Shown here: in pieces, positions 8,683 to 17,849 of the stretch
How positions within the stretch are numbered: position 1 is the first letter of the stretch
Layout: each line of letters begins with the position of its first letter
Source: Acidovorax sp. Leaf160
GTDB lineage: Bacteria; Pseudomonadota; Gammaproteobacteria; Burkholderiales; Burkholderiaceae_C
DNA length: 64,000 nucleotides
NCBI RefSeq assembly: GCF_001424265.1
Contig: NZ_LMOV01000028.1
Coordinates: 174,324-238,323, forward strand
Direction: 5' to 3'
Position numbers and translations under genes: made by a program
The notes under the pieces: generated by a model
Database searches by the model: none
What the model was told of the DNA's origin: nothing
Seen by the model: the letters and a program-made list of their open reading frames with translations, nothing else

Positions 8683-10821
8683 TCAGGCGCTGGCCGCTGC
8701 CCGGTTCAGGCTGTCGAAGTTCCGGCCTTCGGCCACCAGCTGCTCCAGCAGCGGCGCGGGTTGCCAGAAGAGCGGGTCTTCCTGGGCGAACGCGCGGATG
8801 TCGGCCAGGATGGTGTCCAGCCCCACCATGTCGGCGTATTTCATCGGCCCGCCACGGAAGCGCGGAAAGCCGTAGCCCGAGAGGAAGGTCACGTCCACGT
8901 CCAGCGGCCGCAGGGCGATGCCCTCGGCCACCACCTTGGCGCCTTCGTTGACCATGGCGGCCAGGTAGCGGCGCATGATCTCGTCGGGGGTGAAGCTGCG
9001 CGGCACGACGCCCTTCCTGGCGCGCTCGGCATCGACGATGGCCAGCACCTCCGGATCGGGCTGGCCCGTGCGGGCGCCCTCGGGGTAGAGGTAGAAGCCG
9101 CGCCCCGTCTTCTGGCCGAACCAGCCGCGCTCGCAGATGCGGTCGGCGATCTCCACGTAGCGCGCCTTCGGGGCGCCAGATTCCACCGCCGCTGCCGCAC
9201 GGCGCTTGCGCGTGGCCCAGCCGATGTCGCCGCCCGCCAGGTCGGTCACCTGGAACGGGCCCATCGGGTAGCCGAAGCCGCGCACGGCGGCGTCGATCTC
9301 ATAGGGCGACGCGCCGTCTTCCATCAGGTAGTCGGCCGCCTGCTTGTACACGGCCAGGATGCGGTTGCCGATGAAGCCGTCGCACACGCCGGCGCGCACC
9401 GGCACCTTCTTCATCGTCCTGGCCAGCGCGAAAGCGGTGGCGACCACGTCGGCGCCGGCCTTCGCCGGCACCACGATCTCCAGCAGCTTCATGATGTTGG
9501 CGGGGCTGAAGAAGTGCAGGCCGATCACGTCCTGCGGGCGTCCGGTGGCGGCGGCGATGGCGTCGATGTCCAGGTACGAGGTGTTGGTGGCCAGCACCGC
9601 GCCGGGTTGGCAGACGCGGTCCAGCTCGCGGAACACGGCTTTCTTGACCTCCAGGTCCTCGAACACCGCCTCGATCACCAGGTCGGCGGCCGCGATGTCT
9701 TCGTAACGTGTGCTGCCGGTGTAGCGCGCCATCACGGCGGCCTTGGCATCGGCCGTCATGCGGCCCTTGGCGACGAGGCCGTCGTACACCTTCTCGACGT
9801 GCGCGCGGCCCCGGGCCAGCGAGGCGTCGTCACGCTCGATCATCGTCACCGGCAGGCCGGCGTCCAGCGCCGACACGGTGATGCCCGCCCCCATGGTGCC
9901 GCCGCCGATGACGGCAATGGACGCCACCGGACGCGGCGCGGCGGCCTTCGCCTCCGGCACCTTGGCGACTTCGCGCTCGGCGAAGAAGGCGTGGATCAGC
10001 CCGGCCCGCTGGGGGCTGGCGATGCATTCCATGAAGGCCGCGCGCTCGCGCCGCATGCCTTCGTCGAAGGGCAGCTCGACGGCATTGCGCACGCATTCGA
10101 CGATCTTCTGCGGCGAGAACAGCCCGCGCGACTTCCTGGCGGTATCGGCGGCCAGCGTATCCAGCGCGGCGAGTGCGGCGTCCGCGTCGGGCACGGCCAG
10201 CTCGCGCGTGCGGCGCACCGGGGCATTCGCGGCCAGCAGTTCCCGCGCGTACCCCACACCGGCGGCGACGGGGTCGGTGCCTTCGGCCAGCCGGTCCACC
10301 AGCCCCGCGGCCTGGGCCGCCCTGGCGTTCAGCGGCTTGCCGCTCAGCATCATCTCGGCCGCGGGCTGGGCGCCCATCAGGCGCGGCGCGCGCTGCGTGC
10401 CGCCGGCACCGGGCAGCAGGCCCAGGTTCACTTCGGGCAGGCCCAGCTGTGCGGCCGGCAAGGCCAGGCGGTAGTGGGCGGACAGCGCCACCTCCAGCCC
10501 GCCGCCCAGGGCCGCGCCGTGGATGGCGGCCACCACCGGCTTGGCGCACGACTCGATCCGGTGGCAGACGTCGGGCAGCGCCGGCGGCACGGGCGGCTGG
10601 CCGAATTCGCGGATGTCGGCCCCGGCGATGAAGGCCTTGCCCTCGCCCACGATCAGCACGGCGCGCACGGCGGCATTCGCCTCGGCCTGTTCGATCGCCG
10701 CCAGCAACCCCTGGCGCACGGCGGCGCCGAGCGCGTTGACGGGTGGGTTGTCGATACGCACCACCAGTACCCCTTCGAGTTCCTGCTGGCGGACTACGGA
10801 CCCGGTCGCTTCAGACGTCAT
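8683..10821 (-). CDS. FadB-like enoyl-CoA hydratase / 3-hydroxyacyl-CoA dehydrogenase
   Basis: Two-domain beta-oxidation enzyme of 712 residues. The N-terminal crotonase domain (about residues 1-190) keeps both hydratase glutamates (ALGGGLEVAL and LPEVNLGLLPGAGGTQ). The dehydrogenase begins near residue 300 with the NAD motif IAVIGGGTMGAG and has the catalytic GLHFFSPAN. The start at 10821 follows CAGGAGACAAATTGC; an upstream extension to 11037 would run across the promoter region of the divergent LysR gene and is rejected. As first gene of the operon it matches pimF. The operon is probably controlled by the divergent LysR protein. Confidence 0.93.
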   Translation of the reverse strand: MTSEATGSVVRQQELEGVLVVRIDNPPVNALGAAVRQGLLAAIEQAEANAAVRAVLIVGEGKAFIAGADIREFGQPPVPPALPDVCHRIESCAKPVVAAIHGAALGGGLEVALSAHYRLALPAAQLGLPEVNLGLLPGAGGTQRAPRLMGAQPAAEMMLSGKPLNARAAQAAGLVDRLAEGTDPVAAGVGYARELLAANAPVRRTRELAVPDADAALAALDTLAADTARKSRGLFSPQKIVECVRNAVELPFDEGMRRERAAFMECIASPQRAGLIHAFFAEREVAKVPEAKAAAPRPVASIAVIGGGTMGAGITVSALDAGLPVTMIERDDASLARGRAHVEKVYDGLVAKGRMTADAKAAVMARYTGSTRYEDIAAADLVIEAVFEDLEVKKAVFRELDRVCQPGAVLATNTSYLDIDAIAAATGRPQDVIGLHFFSPANIMKLLEIVVPAKAGADVVATAFALARTMKKVPVRAGVCDGFIGNRILAVYKQAADYLMEDGASPYEIDAAVRGFGYPMGPFQVTDLAGGDIGWATRKRRAAAAVESGAPKARYVEIADRICERGWFGQKTGRGFYLYPEGARTGQPDPEVLAIVDAERARKGVVPRSFTPDEIMRRYLAAMVNEGAKVVAEGIALRPLDVDVTFLSGYGFPRFRGGPMKYADMVGLDTILADIRAFAQEDPLFWQPAPLLEQLVAEGRNFDSLNRAAASA

Positions 10822-10901
10822 GCAATTTGTCTCCTGAGTGTTTCTTGAAAGCCCACACCCATTCTTGCGGCGACAATGGTTTCTGACAATCACATCAATC
10901 A

Positions 10902-10916
10902 TTGACAGACTGTCAA
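10902..10916. promoter_or_regulatory. Candidate LysR operator, perfect palindrome
   Basis: TTGACAGACTGTCAA is a perfect 15-bp inverted repeat. It contains T-N11-A, the form of many LysR-type operators. It lies 30 bp before the LysR start and 81 bp before the FadB-like start, so it could serve both divergent promoters. Confidence 0.6.
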
Positions 10917-10945
10917 ATGATCCTGACCAATCGACACGCACGACG

Positions 10946-11896
10946 ATGGATTTGCCTTCCTTGACCCTGCTGGTCGAAATCATCGATGCCGGCAACCTAA
11001 GCCAGGCCGCGCGCAAGCTGAAGATGACGCGCGCCAACGTGAGCTACCACCTCACCAAGCTGGAAAAGGCCGTGGGCGTGCAGCTGGTCCAGCGCACCAC
11101 GCGCCGGGTCGAGCCCACGGAGATCGGCCTGCGCCTCTACGAGCACGGCCGCACCATCCGCAACGAGCTGATGGCCGCGCAGGAAGCCGTCACTACGCTG
11201 GGCCAGGGCCTGCAGGGCCGCGTGGGCATCAGCGTGCCCAGCGGCTACGGCCAGATCGTGATGAGCGACTGGCTGGTCGAGTTCAAGCGCATGTACCCGG
11301 GCATCGTGCTGGACGTGCTGTTCGAGAACCGCGCCGACAACCTGCGCGACGAGGTGGACATCGCCATCCGCGTGGTGCAGGAGCCGCCCCTGTCGCTGGT
11401 GGCGCGCAGCCTGGGCAACGTGCGCTACCTGGCCTGCGCGTCGGCCGACTACGCCCGCCGCCACGGCCTGCCGCGCACCCTGCACGCGCTGCGCACCAGC
11501 CCCGTCATCACGGCCGGCGTGACCGGCCGGCAGCTGCGCCTGGCGGCCTACCAGGGCGCGGAGCGGCACGAGGTGATGCTGGAGCCGACGCTGATCTCGG
11601 AACACTTCCCGTTCCTGCGGCAGGCCATCCTGGCCGGGCTGGGGGTGGGTCTGGTGCCCGACTACGTGGTGCAGGACAAGCTGGCCACCGGCGAGGTGCT
11701 GACCACGCTGGACGAGTACCGGCTCAGCATCTTCGGCACGCACATGTACCTGCTCTACCTGCCCAACCGCCACCAGACCCGGGCCGTGCGCACCTGCATC
11801 GACTTCCTGCTGGACAAGGCGCAGCTGCGGGAGGCGGCGGGCACGCCGGCCCACCCCCTTCCGGCCGGTACGGGCGCGTCGCCCCCCGGCCACTGA
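10946..11896 (+). CDS. LysR-family transcriptional regulator
   Basis: Regulator of 316 residues. The winged-helix domain occupies residues 1-60 (LTLLVEIIDAGNLSQAARKL, then KMTRANVSYHLTKLEKAVG). An inducer-binding domain follows, beginning near GRVGISVPSGYGQ and including GVGLVPDYVVQ. The start MDLPSLTLL at 10946 places the helix-turn-helix at the usual position; the longer frame from 10838 would overlap the likely operator. It is divergent from the pim-like operon, the classic layout for a LysR protein regulating its neighbour. The inducer is probably an intermediate of that pathway. Confidence 0.9.
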   Translation: MDLPSLTLLVEIIDAGNLSQAARKLKMTRANVSYHLTKLEKAVGVQLVQRTTRRVEPTEIGLRLYEHGRTIRNELMAAQEAVTTLGQGLQGRVGISVPSGYGQIVMSDWLVEFKRMYPGIVLDVLFENRADNLRDEVDIAIRVVQEPPLSLVARSLGNVRYLACASADYARRHGLPRTLHALRTSPVITAGVTGRQLRLAAYQGAERHEVMLEPTLISEHFPFLRQAILAGLGVGLVPDYVVQDKLATGEVLTTLDEYRLSIFGTHMYLLYLPNRHQTRAVRTCIDFLLDKAQLREAAGTPAHPLPAGTGASPPGH

Positions 11897-12003
11897 CCGG
11901 CGCTGCCTCACGCGGCGCTTGCCATCCGGGCCGGTCTGCGCAAGAGTGGCGGGCCTGCCTTCCGCGGGCTGCCCCGGCAGCCGCTCTTGCCCTCAGGACC
12001 ACG

Positions 12004-12627
12004 ATGTACATCCCCGCGCACTTCGCCGAAACCCGGCCCGACGAACTGGCCCGCATCATCCGCGAGCACCCCCTGGGCATGCTGGTCACCCAGGGAGAGG
12101 ACGGACCCGACGCCGACCACATTCCCTTCGAATTCGACCCCGGCGCAGGCCCGCACGGCGTGCTGACGGCCCACGTGGCGCGCGCCAACCCGGTCTGGCA
12201 GAACGGCGCGGGGGCGGAGGTGCTGGTCGTCTTCCGGGGCGCCGAGGGCTACATCTCGCCGAACTGGTACCCCAGCAAGCACGAAGCCCACCGCCAGGTG
12301 CCGACCTGGAACTACGAGGTGGTCCACGCGCACGGCAGGCTCACCGTGTGCGACGACGAGCGCTTCGTGCGCGGCCTGGTGGGCCGCCTCACGCGCCGGC
12401 ATGAAGCCGCCGAGCCACGCCCCTGGAAGATGTCGGACTCCGAGCCGGCTTTCGTCGACGGCCTGCTCAAGCAGATCGTGGGCATCGAGATCGCCGTGAC
12501 CTCGCTGGTCGGCAAGCGCAAGCTCAGCCAGAACAAGGACGCCCGTGACCGGACCGGCGCGGCCGAGGGCGCGGCCGGCCGCGGCAACCCGGCGCTGGCC
12601 GACCGCATGCGGCCGCAGAACGGATAG
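12004..12627 (+). CDS. PaiB-family FMN-binding regulator
   Basis: Protein of 207 residues starting MYIPAHFAETRPDELARII, with DHIPFEFDP, HVARANPVWQ, GYISPNWYPSK and VPTWNYEVVHAHG, all signatures of the PaiB/FMN-binding split-barrel family. In Bacillus, PaiB acts as a negative regulator of sporulation and protease genes; in proteobacteria the role is not clear. The C-terminus beyond about residue 180 is a Gly/Arg-rich tail without recognisable motif. It is a single-gene unit preceded by 107 bp without genes. Confidence 0.88.
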   Translation: MYIPAHFAETRPDELARIIREHPLGMLVTQGEDGPDADHIPFEFDPGAGPHGVLTAHVARANPVWQNGAGAEVLVVFRGAEGYISPNWYPSKHEAHRQVPTWNYEVVHAHGRLTVCDDERFVRGLVGRLTRRHEAAEPRPWKMSDSEPAFVDGLLKQIVGIEIAVTSLVGKRKLSQNKDARDRTGAAEGAAGRGNPALADRMRPQNG

Positions 12628-12647
12628 GCGCCGCGTCTGGGCGCTGC

Positions 12648-12684
12648 ATAAAAAAAACCCCGCCGGGGTGACGCGGCGGGGTGG
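12648..12684 (-). terminator. Rho-independent terminator of htpX
   Basis: Stem CCCCGCC (12658-12664) pairs with GGCGGGG (12675-12681) around a 10-base loop. Read leftward it is followed by eight T (A-run at 12650-12657). It sits 26 bp beyond the htpX stop. Confidence 0.85.
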
Positions 12685-12709
12685 ATGGGAGTGCGGCAGG
12701 CGCTGCGGC

Positions 12710-13579
12710 TCAGCGGTTCTGCAGCGCGGCGATGCGCTCTTCGATCGGCGGGTGCGTGGAGAACAGCTTGCCGATGTTGCCGGTGATGCCCATGGCAGCC
12801 ATGCTCTTGGGCAGCTCGTTGGGGCCGGCGCCGCCCAGGCGGGCCAGGGCGTTGATCATGGGCTGCTTGCGGCCCATGAGCTGCGCGGCACCCGCATCGG
12901 CGCGGAACTCGCGCTGGCGGCTGAACCAGGCCACGATGATCGACGCCAGGAAGCCCAGGGCGATGTCGAGCACGATGGTGGTGACGTAGTAGCCGATGCC
13001 GGGGCCGGAGCTGTTCTCGTCGTTCTTGCGCAGGAAGCTGTCCACCGCATAGCCGATGACGCGCGAGAGGAACACCACGAAGGTGTTCATCACGCCCTGG
13101 ATCAGCGCCATGGTGACCATGTCGCCGTTGGCGACGTGGGCCACCTCGTGGCCGATCACCGCCTCGACCTCTTCGCGCGTCATGCCCTGCAGCAGGCCGG
13201 TGGACACCGCGACCAGGGCGTTGTTCTTGAAGGCGCCGGTGGCGAAGGCGTTGGGCTCGCCTTCGAAGATGCCGACCTCGGGCATGCCGATGCCGGCCTT
13301 GTCGGCGAACTGGCGCACGGTGTCGACGATCCAGCGCTCATCGGGCGAGCCCGTGCCGTCGATGATCGTGACGCCCGCGCTCCACTTGGCGACGGGCTTG
13401 CTGATCAGCAGCGAGATGATCGCGCCGCCGAAGCCCATGATGAAGGCGAAGCCGAGCAGCGCGCCCAGGTTGAGGCCGTTGGCCGTGAGGAAGCGATTGA
13501 CGCCCAGCAGGCTGGCGACGATGCCCAGCACCACCACCACGGCGATGTTGGTCAACAGAAAAAGGGCGATACGTTTCAT
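12710..13579 (-). CDS. htpX: Protease HtpX (M48 family)
   Basis: Inner-membrane zinc metalloprotease that cooperates with FtsH in membrane-protein quality control, 289 residues. Two N-terminal membrane helices (about residues 4-25 and 33-58) precede the zinc motif HEVAH at 144-148; the third ligand Glu is in [15 protein letters not shown]. Two further helices lie between (about 155-180 and 190-215). The end reads [14 protein letters not shown], typical of HtpX. The start [11 protein letters not shown] at 13579 has GGAG upstream. Its own terminator follows. Confidence 0.96.
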   Translation of the reverse strand: MKRIALFLLTNIAVVVVLGIVASLLGVNRFLTANGLNLGALLGFAFIMGFGGAIISLLISKPVAKWSAGVTIIDGTGSPDERWIVDTVRQFADKAGIGMPEVGIFEGEPNAFATGAFKNNALVAVSTGLLQGMTREEVEAVIGHEVAHVANGDMVTMALIQGVMNTFVVFLSRVIGYAVDSFLRKNDENSSGPGIGYYVTTIVLDIALGFLASIIVAWFSRQREFRADAGAAQLMGRKQPMINALARLGGAGPNELPKSMAAMGITGNIGKLFSTHPPIEERIAALQNR

Positions 13580-13717
13580 CGAGAAGTTCTCCGCAAAGGG
13601 ATAAACAGGGGGTGGGGTTGGCACTGCGGCATCACGCGGGTGCGCAGCACGAAAAATGGGGGTGCTGCTCAGCGGTTCAAGCCGCTTCCGCAGCGGTTGC
13701 GCGCCCTGTTGTGGTGC

Positions 13718-14545
13718 TTATGTGGGGCGTCTGCTGCGGAAAACGTGGGAGTCATCATAGAAGCAAAAGTTCTCGTTTTCGGGCCACCAGCCGGGCATTC
13801 CCAGGACGGGAAGGGGATTGAACGGCTTGCCCGCAAACACCTCGGCATCCAGCGTCTGCGCCAGCCAGGCGTCCGCCTCTGCTACTGATTCAATAGCAAC
13901 ATCGGCACAGTACACATGCGCGGTGATGGGTTTTCGCGGCTGGACCAGCTTTTCCAGCAGCGCATGGCCGAACAGCAGCAACGTCGCCCGGGACCAGAGC
14001 GGCCGCAGATCCACGAAGAGCCGCCGCCACGCGCGCTCGCGCAGCGCGTCGCAGAGCGCGGCCGGAGCGAACAGCACGGCGCCGTTCTCATCGAACACGG
14101 TGATCGCGTCCCGCAGCGGCCCGCGCACCGCGCCGATGCCCTGCGCCGCGATGGCCTGCGCCTGCCATCGATTCAGCAGCCGCTTGGTCTGCGGGTAGTG
14201 CAGCCAGACGAGGCCATTGAAGAAGTCGTGCAGGTTGTCGCGGGTGGGGACGGTGCCGGTGGCGTGGATGAAGCTCTCGTACGCCACGCCTTCGGCCAGC
14301 GCCTGCTGGGTGACGAACCGGGGCGCACCGCGCTCGCCCGGGCCCGCGCCGCCATGGGCGCCCTCGCCCACTCCGGCACCGACGCCGGCCTCGCCGCTGG
14401 CCAGCCACCGCGCCCGGTCGAGCGCGTCAGCCACCGGCTGCCCGGCGGCCACGCCCTGCGCCACGCACTGGCCCGCGGCGCGCACCGGCTGCAGCCAGGC
14501 CCGGCTCCAGTCGATGGCGTGAACCGGCACCACCGGCGGCATCAC
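13718..14545 (-). CDS. DUF3025 domain-containing protein
   Basis: Protein of 275 residues with DNLHDFFNGLVWLHYPQTKR, the most conserved block of DUF3025, and LFVDLRPLWSRATLLLFGHALLEK further on. Function unknown. It starts 19 bp after the pyrC stop and is read in the same direction, so the two are probably cotranscribed. Residues 50-72 are a Gly/Ala-rich low-complexity insertion. A short inverted motif at 13879-13896 (GCTATTGAATCAGTAGC leftward) resembles the terminal stem of the dispersed repeat but may be chance. Confidence 0.82.
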   Translation of the reverse strand: MMPPVVPVHAIDWSRAWLQPVRAAGQCVAQGVAAGQPVADALDRARWLASGEAGVGAGVGEGAHGGAGPGERGAPRFVTQQALAEGVAYESFIHATGTVPTRDNLHDFFNGLVWLHYPQTKRLLNRWQAQAIAAQGIGAVRGPLRDAITVFDENGAVLFAPAALCDALRERAWRRLFVDLRPLWSRATLLLFGHALLEKLVQPRKPITAHVYCADVAIESVAEADAWLAQTLDAEVFAGKPFNPLPVLGMPGWWPENENFCFYDDSHVFRSRRPT

Positions 14546-14564
14546 CTGCGGCTGCCGCAGCGGA

Positions 14565-15650
14565 TCAGCCGGCCACCACGCGCCAGGGCAGCGCCTCGCC
14601 CGAGCGCAGGGGCTTCAGCTCGGCCTCGCCGAAGGCGAAGCTGTCGGGCGGGGTCCACGATTCGCGGCGCAGCGTGATGGTGCCTTCGTTGCGCGGCAGG
14701 CCGTAGAAGGCCGGGCCGTGGAAGCTGGCGAAGCCTTCGAGCTGGTCGAGCGCGCCGGCGTTGTCGAACGCCTCGGCATACATCTCGATGGCGGCATGCG
14801 CGGTGTAGCAGCCCGCGCAGCCGGTGGCGTGTTCCTTCAGGTGCGCGGGGTGCGGGGCGCTGTCGGTGCCCAGGAAGAACCGGTCGCTGCCGCTGGTGGC
14901 GGCCTCGACCAGCGCCACGCGGTGCGTCTCGCGCTTGAGCACCGGCAGGCAGTAGTAGTGCGGCCGCACGCCGCCCGTGAAGATGGCGTTGCGGTTGTAG
15001 AGCAGGTGGTGCGCGGTGATGGTGGCCGCCGTAAAGGGGCCGGCCTCGCGCACGTACTGCGCAGCGTCCTTCGTGGTGATGTGCTCGAAGACGATCTTCA
15101 GTTCGGGGAAGTCGCGGCGCAGCGGAATGAGCTGCTGCTCGATGAACACCGCCTCGCGGTCGAAGAGGTCGATGTCGCTGGAAGTGACCTCGCCATGCAC
15201 CAGCAGCAGCATGCCGGCCTTCTGCATGGCCTCCAGCGTGGCGTAGGTCTTGCGGATGTCGGTCACGCCGGCATCGCTGTTGGTGGTGGCACCGGCCGGG
15301 TAGAGCTTGGCCGCGACCACGCCGGCGTCCCGCGCGCGGGCGATCTCGTCAGCCGGCAGGTTGTCGGTGAGGTAGAGGGTCATCAGCGGCTCGAACGCGG
15401 CGCCTTCGGGCAGGGCGGCCAGGATGCGGCCCCGGTAGGCGGCGGCCTGCGCGGCGGTGGTCACCGGCGGGCGCAGGTTGGGCATGATGATCGCCCGGCC
15501 GAACTGGGCGGCGGTGTGCGGCACCACGGTGCGCAGGGCCTCGCCGTCGCGCACGTGCAGGTGCCAGTCGTCGGGGCGGGTGATGGTGAGCGTGTCGCGG
15601 GCGGCGGTGGTGGGAGAGGGGGTGGTGGTGGTGGGGGCGGCTGCGGTCAT
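14565..15650 (-). CDS. pyrC: Dihydroorotase (PyrC type)
   Basis: Cyclises carbamoyl-aspartate to dihydroorotate in pyrimidine synthesis, 361 residues. Metal ligands His30 and His32 ([10 protein letters not shown]), the carboxylated Lys115 ([14 protein letters not shown]), the histidines in LLLVHGE and IVFEHITT, and the Asp in GTDSAPH are all visible. The start at 15650 ([10 protein letters not shown]) is the first ATG that does not add a long unrelated extension; a start at 15668 is possible. The first 18 residues form a Thr/Pro-rich tail. It precedes the DUF3025 gene. Confidence 0.95.
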   Translation of the reverse strand: MTAAAPTTTTPSPTTAARDTLTITRPDDWHLHVRDGEALRTVVPHTAAQFGRAIIMPNLRPPVTTAAQAAAYRGRILAALPEGAAFEPLMTLYLTDNLPADEIARARDAGVVAAKLYPAGATTNSDAGVTDIRKTYATLEAMQKAGMLLLVHGEVTSSDIDLFDREAVFIEQQLIPLRRDFPELKIVFEHITTKDAAQYVREAGPFTAATITAHHLLYNRNAIFTGGVRPHYYCLPVLKRETHRVALVEAATSGSDRFFLGTDSAPHPAHLKEHATGCAGCYTAHAAIEMYAEAFDNAGALDQLEGFASFHGPAFYGLPRNEGTITLRRESWTPPDSFAFGEAELKPLRSGEALPWRVVAG

Positions 15651-15761
15651 GGGGCGACATTCTCCCATTCCGTTCCGGCCTGCGGGCTGCTTTCCCCTTC
15701 CTGGCCGTACCGGCGCCCCTGCCACGCCTGGGCGCACGCCGGCGCGCCGCCAGCCTGGGGA

Positions 15762-16928
15762 TCAGGCCACGTTCGCCCGGGGCAGCTGCACCACGAACCG
15801 GGTGCCGCCCTCGGGCCGGCTTTCGACCCGCACCTTGCCCTGCTGGCGTTCGGCCAGCGCGCGCACGATGGACAGGCCCAGCCCCGAGCCTTCGCCGCGC
15901 CGCCCGGCCGGATGCGGGAAGCGCTCGAAGGGGCCGTCCGCCATGTGCTGGGGCAGCCCCTGGCCGGCATCGCTCACGGTCAGCAGCGCCGTGCCGTCCG
16001 CGACCGCGACCTCCACGCCCAGCCAGCGGCCCGATGCGGCGTGCTTCAGGGCGTTCTCCACCAGGTTGAAGAGGATCTGCCGCACGCGGTCGGGGTCTGC
16101 CAGCGCCCAGACCGGGCCGCCGTCGGCCGGCACCTCCAGCGCCAGTTCCAGACCGTGGTCGGCGATGCGCTGGGCATGGCCGGCGAGCGCCTCGCGCACC
16201 AGATCGACCAGGTCGACCGGCGCGGTCTCCAGCGACAGCTGTCCGGCTTCCGCCATCGACAGGGTGTGCAGGTCGCCCACCAGGCGGCCCAGGTATTCGA
16301 CCTGGTCCAGCAGCCCGCGCGATTCCGCCGCATCGGCCTCGATCACGCCGTCGCAGATGGCATGCAGCCGGGCGCGCAGCACGGCCAGCGGTGTCCGCAG
16401 CTCGTGCGAGATGGAGGCGGTGGTGGCGCGGCGTTCCTTCGCCATGCGTTCCAGCGAATCGATCATCTGGTTGAAATGCCGCACGGTGGACGACATCTCG
16501 TCGTGCATCCGGCCGGGCTGCGCGCGCACGCTGAAGTCGCCTTCGGCCACATGCGTGGCCACCTCGGCCATCGAGGCCAGCGGCTGGGTCACGATGCGCG
16601 ACACCCAGAAGCCCACCACCAGGCCCACCGGCAGGCACACCACCAGGCCGACGACCAGCGACCACTTCTCGCCGAACAGCAAGTCGCCCTGCCAGTAGCG
16701 CGCGTAGATCTCCATGGCGCGCGGGCCGTCTTCCTCCCCCCGGTCGCGCAGGTCGTCCATCTCGCGCTGCACCGGCGCGGGCAGGCCGCGGTAGAAGTCG
16801 CGGTACTGCATCTCCGAAAACAGCGTCACGCTGCCGGCCAGCAGCGCCATGGTCGCCACCACGGTGGCGGCGATGCACAGGCCGAAGCGGACCCAGACCC
16901 GCTGCAGCAGGGGGCCGTGCGGCGTCAT
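15762..16928 (-). CDS. Sensor histidine kinase, BaeS-like
   Basis: Inner-membrane kinase of 388 residues. Two membrane helices (about 12-35 and 90-112) flank a short periplasmic domain, followed by HAMP, the phospho-acceptor His175 in SISHELRTPLAVL, and the ATP-binding N (FNLVENALKH), G1 (VSDAGQGLP) and G2 (GEGSGLGLSIV) boxes. Its ATG overlaps the stop of the response-regulator gene (ATGA at 16925-16928), so the two are translationally coupled. The pair is divergent from the tripartite exporter operon and probably controls it in response to an envelope signal. Confidence 0.93.
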   Translation of the reverse strand: MTPHGPLLQRVWVRFGLCIAATVVATMALLAGSVTLFSEMQYRDFYRGLPAPVQREMDDLRDRGEEDGPRAMEIYARYWQGDLLFGEKWSLVVGLVVCLPVGLVVGFWVSRIVTQPLASMAEVATHVAEGDFSVRAQPGRMHDEMSSTVRHFNQMIDSLERMAKERRATTASISHELRTPLAVLRARLHAICDGVIEADAAESRGLLDQVEYLGRLVGDLHTLSMAEAGQLSLETAPVDLVDLVREALAGHAQRIADHGLELALEVPADGGPVWALADPDRVRQILFNLVENALKHAASGRWLGVEVAVADGTALLTVSDAGQGLPQHMADGPFERFPHPAGRRGEGSGLGLSIVRALAERQQGKVRVESRPEGGTRFVVQLPRANVA

Positions 16929-17686
16929 CCGCCGGATCCCGCCGCGCCAGGGCCGCCACCCGGCCAGAACCGGTAGCCGATACCGCGCACGGTTTCGATC
17001 AGGTCGCCCTGCCCTGCCTGCTGCAGCTTGCGGCGCAGCTTGGAGAGGTGCGAATCGATCACCCGGTCGAGCGCGTCGCTCTCGGGCAGGCAGTGGTCGA
17101 TGAGATGGCTGCGCGAGAAGCACCGCCGCGGCTGGGCCGCCAGGCAGGCCAGCAGCCGGAACTCGGTGAGCGTCAGCGGCAGCGCCACGGCCTGCCCGTC
17201 GTCGCCATGCACCAGGGCGGCGTGCGCTTCCTGGTCGATCTCGATGCGGCCGACGCGGATGGACGGCGCCGCGCGGGGGGCGGCCGCCGCCTGCGGCTGC
17301 ACGCGCCGCAGCACGGCCCGCACGCGCGCCACCACCTCGGGCGGGCTGAACGGCTTGACCACGTAGTCGTCGGCCCCCATGCGCAGGCCCAGCAGCTTGT
17401 CCACGTCGTCCGCCACGGCGGTGACCATGATCACGGGGGTCTGCGCGTGGCTGCGGATCTCGCGCAGCAGGTCGAGCCCGTCCATGCCGGGCAGGTGGAT
17501 GTCCAGCAGCACCAGGTCGGGCCGCAGCTGGCGGAAGAGCCGCAGGCCTTCGAGCCCGTCGGCCGCATGCTGCGCGCGCAGGCCGTCGCGCTGCAGGTAG
17601 GCGGCCAGGATGCTGGCGATGCCGGGCTCGTCCTCCACGACGAGGATGAGGGGGCTCGGGGCCTGGGAGGGGGGGGTGGACAGCAT
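16925..17686 (-). CDS. OmpR-family response regulator
   Basis: Regulator of 253 residues. The receiver has the acidic pair in VVEDEPG, phospho-acceptor Asp62 (VLLDIHLPGMDG) and the conserved Lys in DDYVVKPFSPPE. The C-terminal winged helix contains LTLTEFRLLACLA and ends SHLSKLRRKLQQ and ETVRGIGYRFW. The start at 17686 is the last ATG before the receiver. The divergent intergenic region (17687-17849) should hold the promoters of both this gene and the exporter operon. BaeR/AdeR-like by family; target genes are inferred. Confidence 0.93.
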   Translation of the reverse strand: MLSTPPSQAPSPLILVVEDEPGIASILAAYLQRDGLRAQHAADGLEGLRLFRQLRPDLVLLDIHLPGMDGLDLLREIRSHAQTPVIMVTAVADDVDKLLGLRMGADDYVVKPFSPPEVVARVRAVLRRVQPQAAAAPRAAPSIRVGRIEIDQEAHAALVHGDDGQAVALPLTLTEFRLLACLAAQPRRCFSRSHLIDHCLPESDALDRVIDSHLSKLRRKLQQAGQGDLIETVRGIGYRFWPGGGPGAAGSGG

Positions 17687-17849
17687 GGGCGGCAGGGGAT
17701 TGGCGCGGATTATCCACAGCGCGGGGCATGGCGGGGCGGAGCGCGGGCAGTCTCCCGCCGTCTCCACGAAGCCTCCATATTCCATGCACGGGTGCGCAAG
17801 CTTGGGGCGGTCCAATGCCGGCTGTTCCACCCCGACGACTCCGGCCTTC

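Noticed and set aside
7159-10848. A 1229-codon open frame on the + strand
   Set aside because: It lies antisense to the thiolase and FadB-like genes and has the Arg/His/Gln-rich composition of a high-GC shadow frame.
13879-13896. Repeat copy inside the DUF3025 gene
   Set aside because: Only the terminal stem-like GCTATTGAATCAGTAGC is seen; it can arise by chance.
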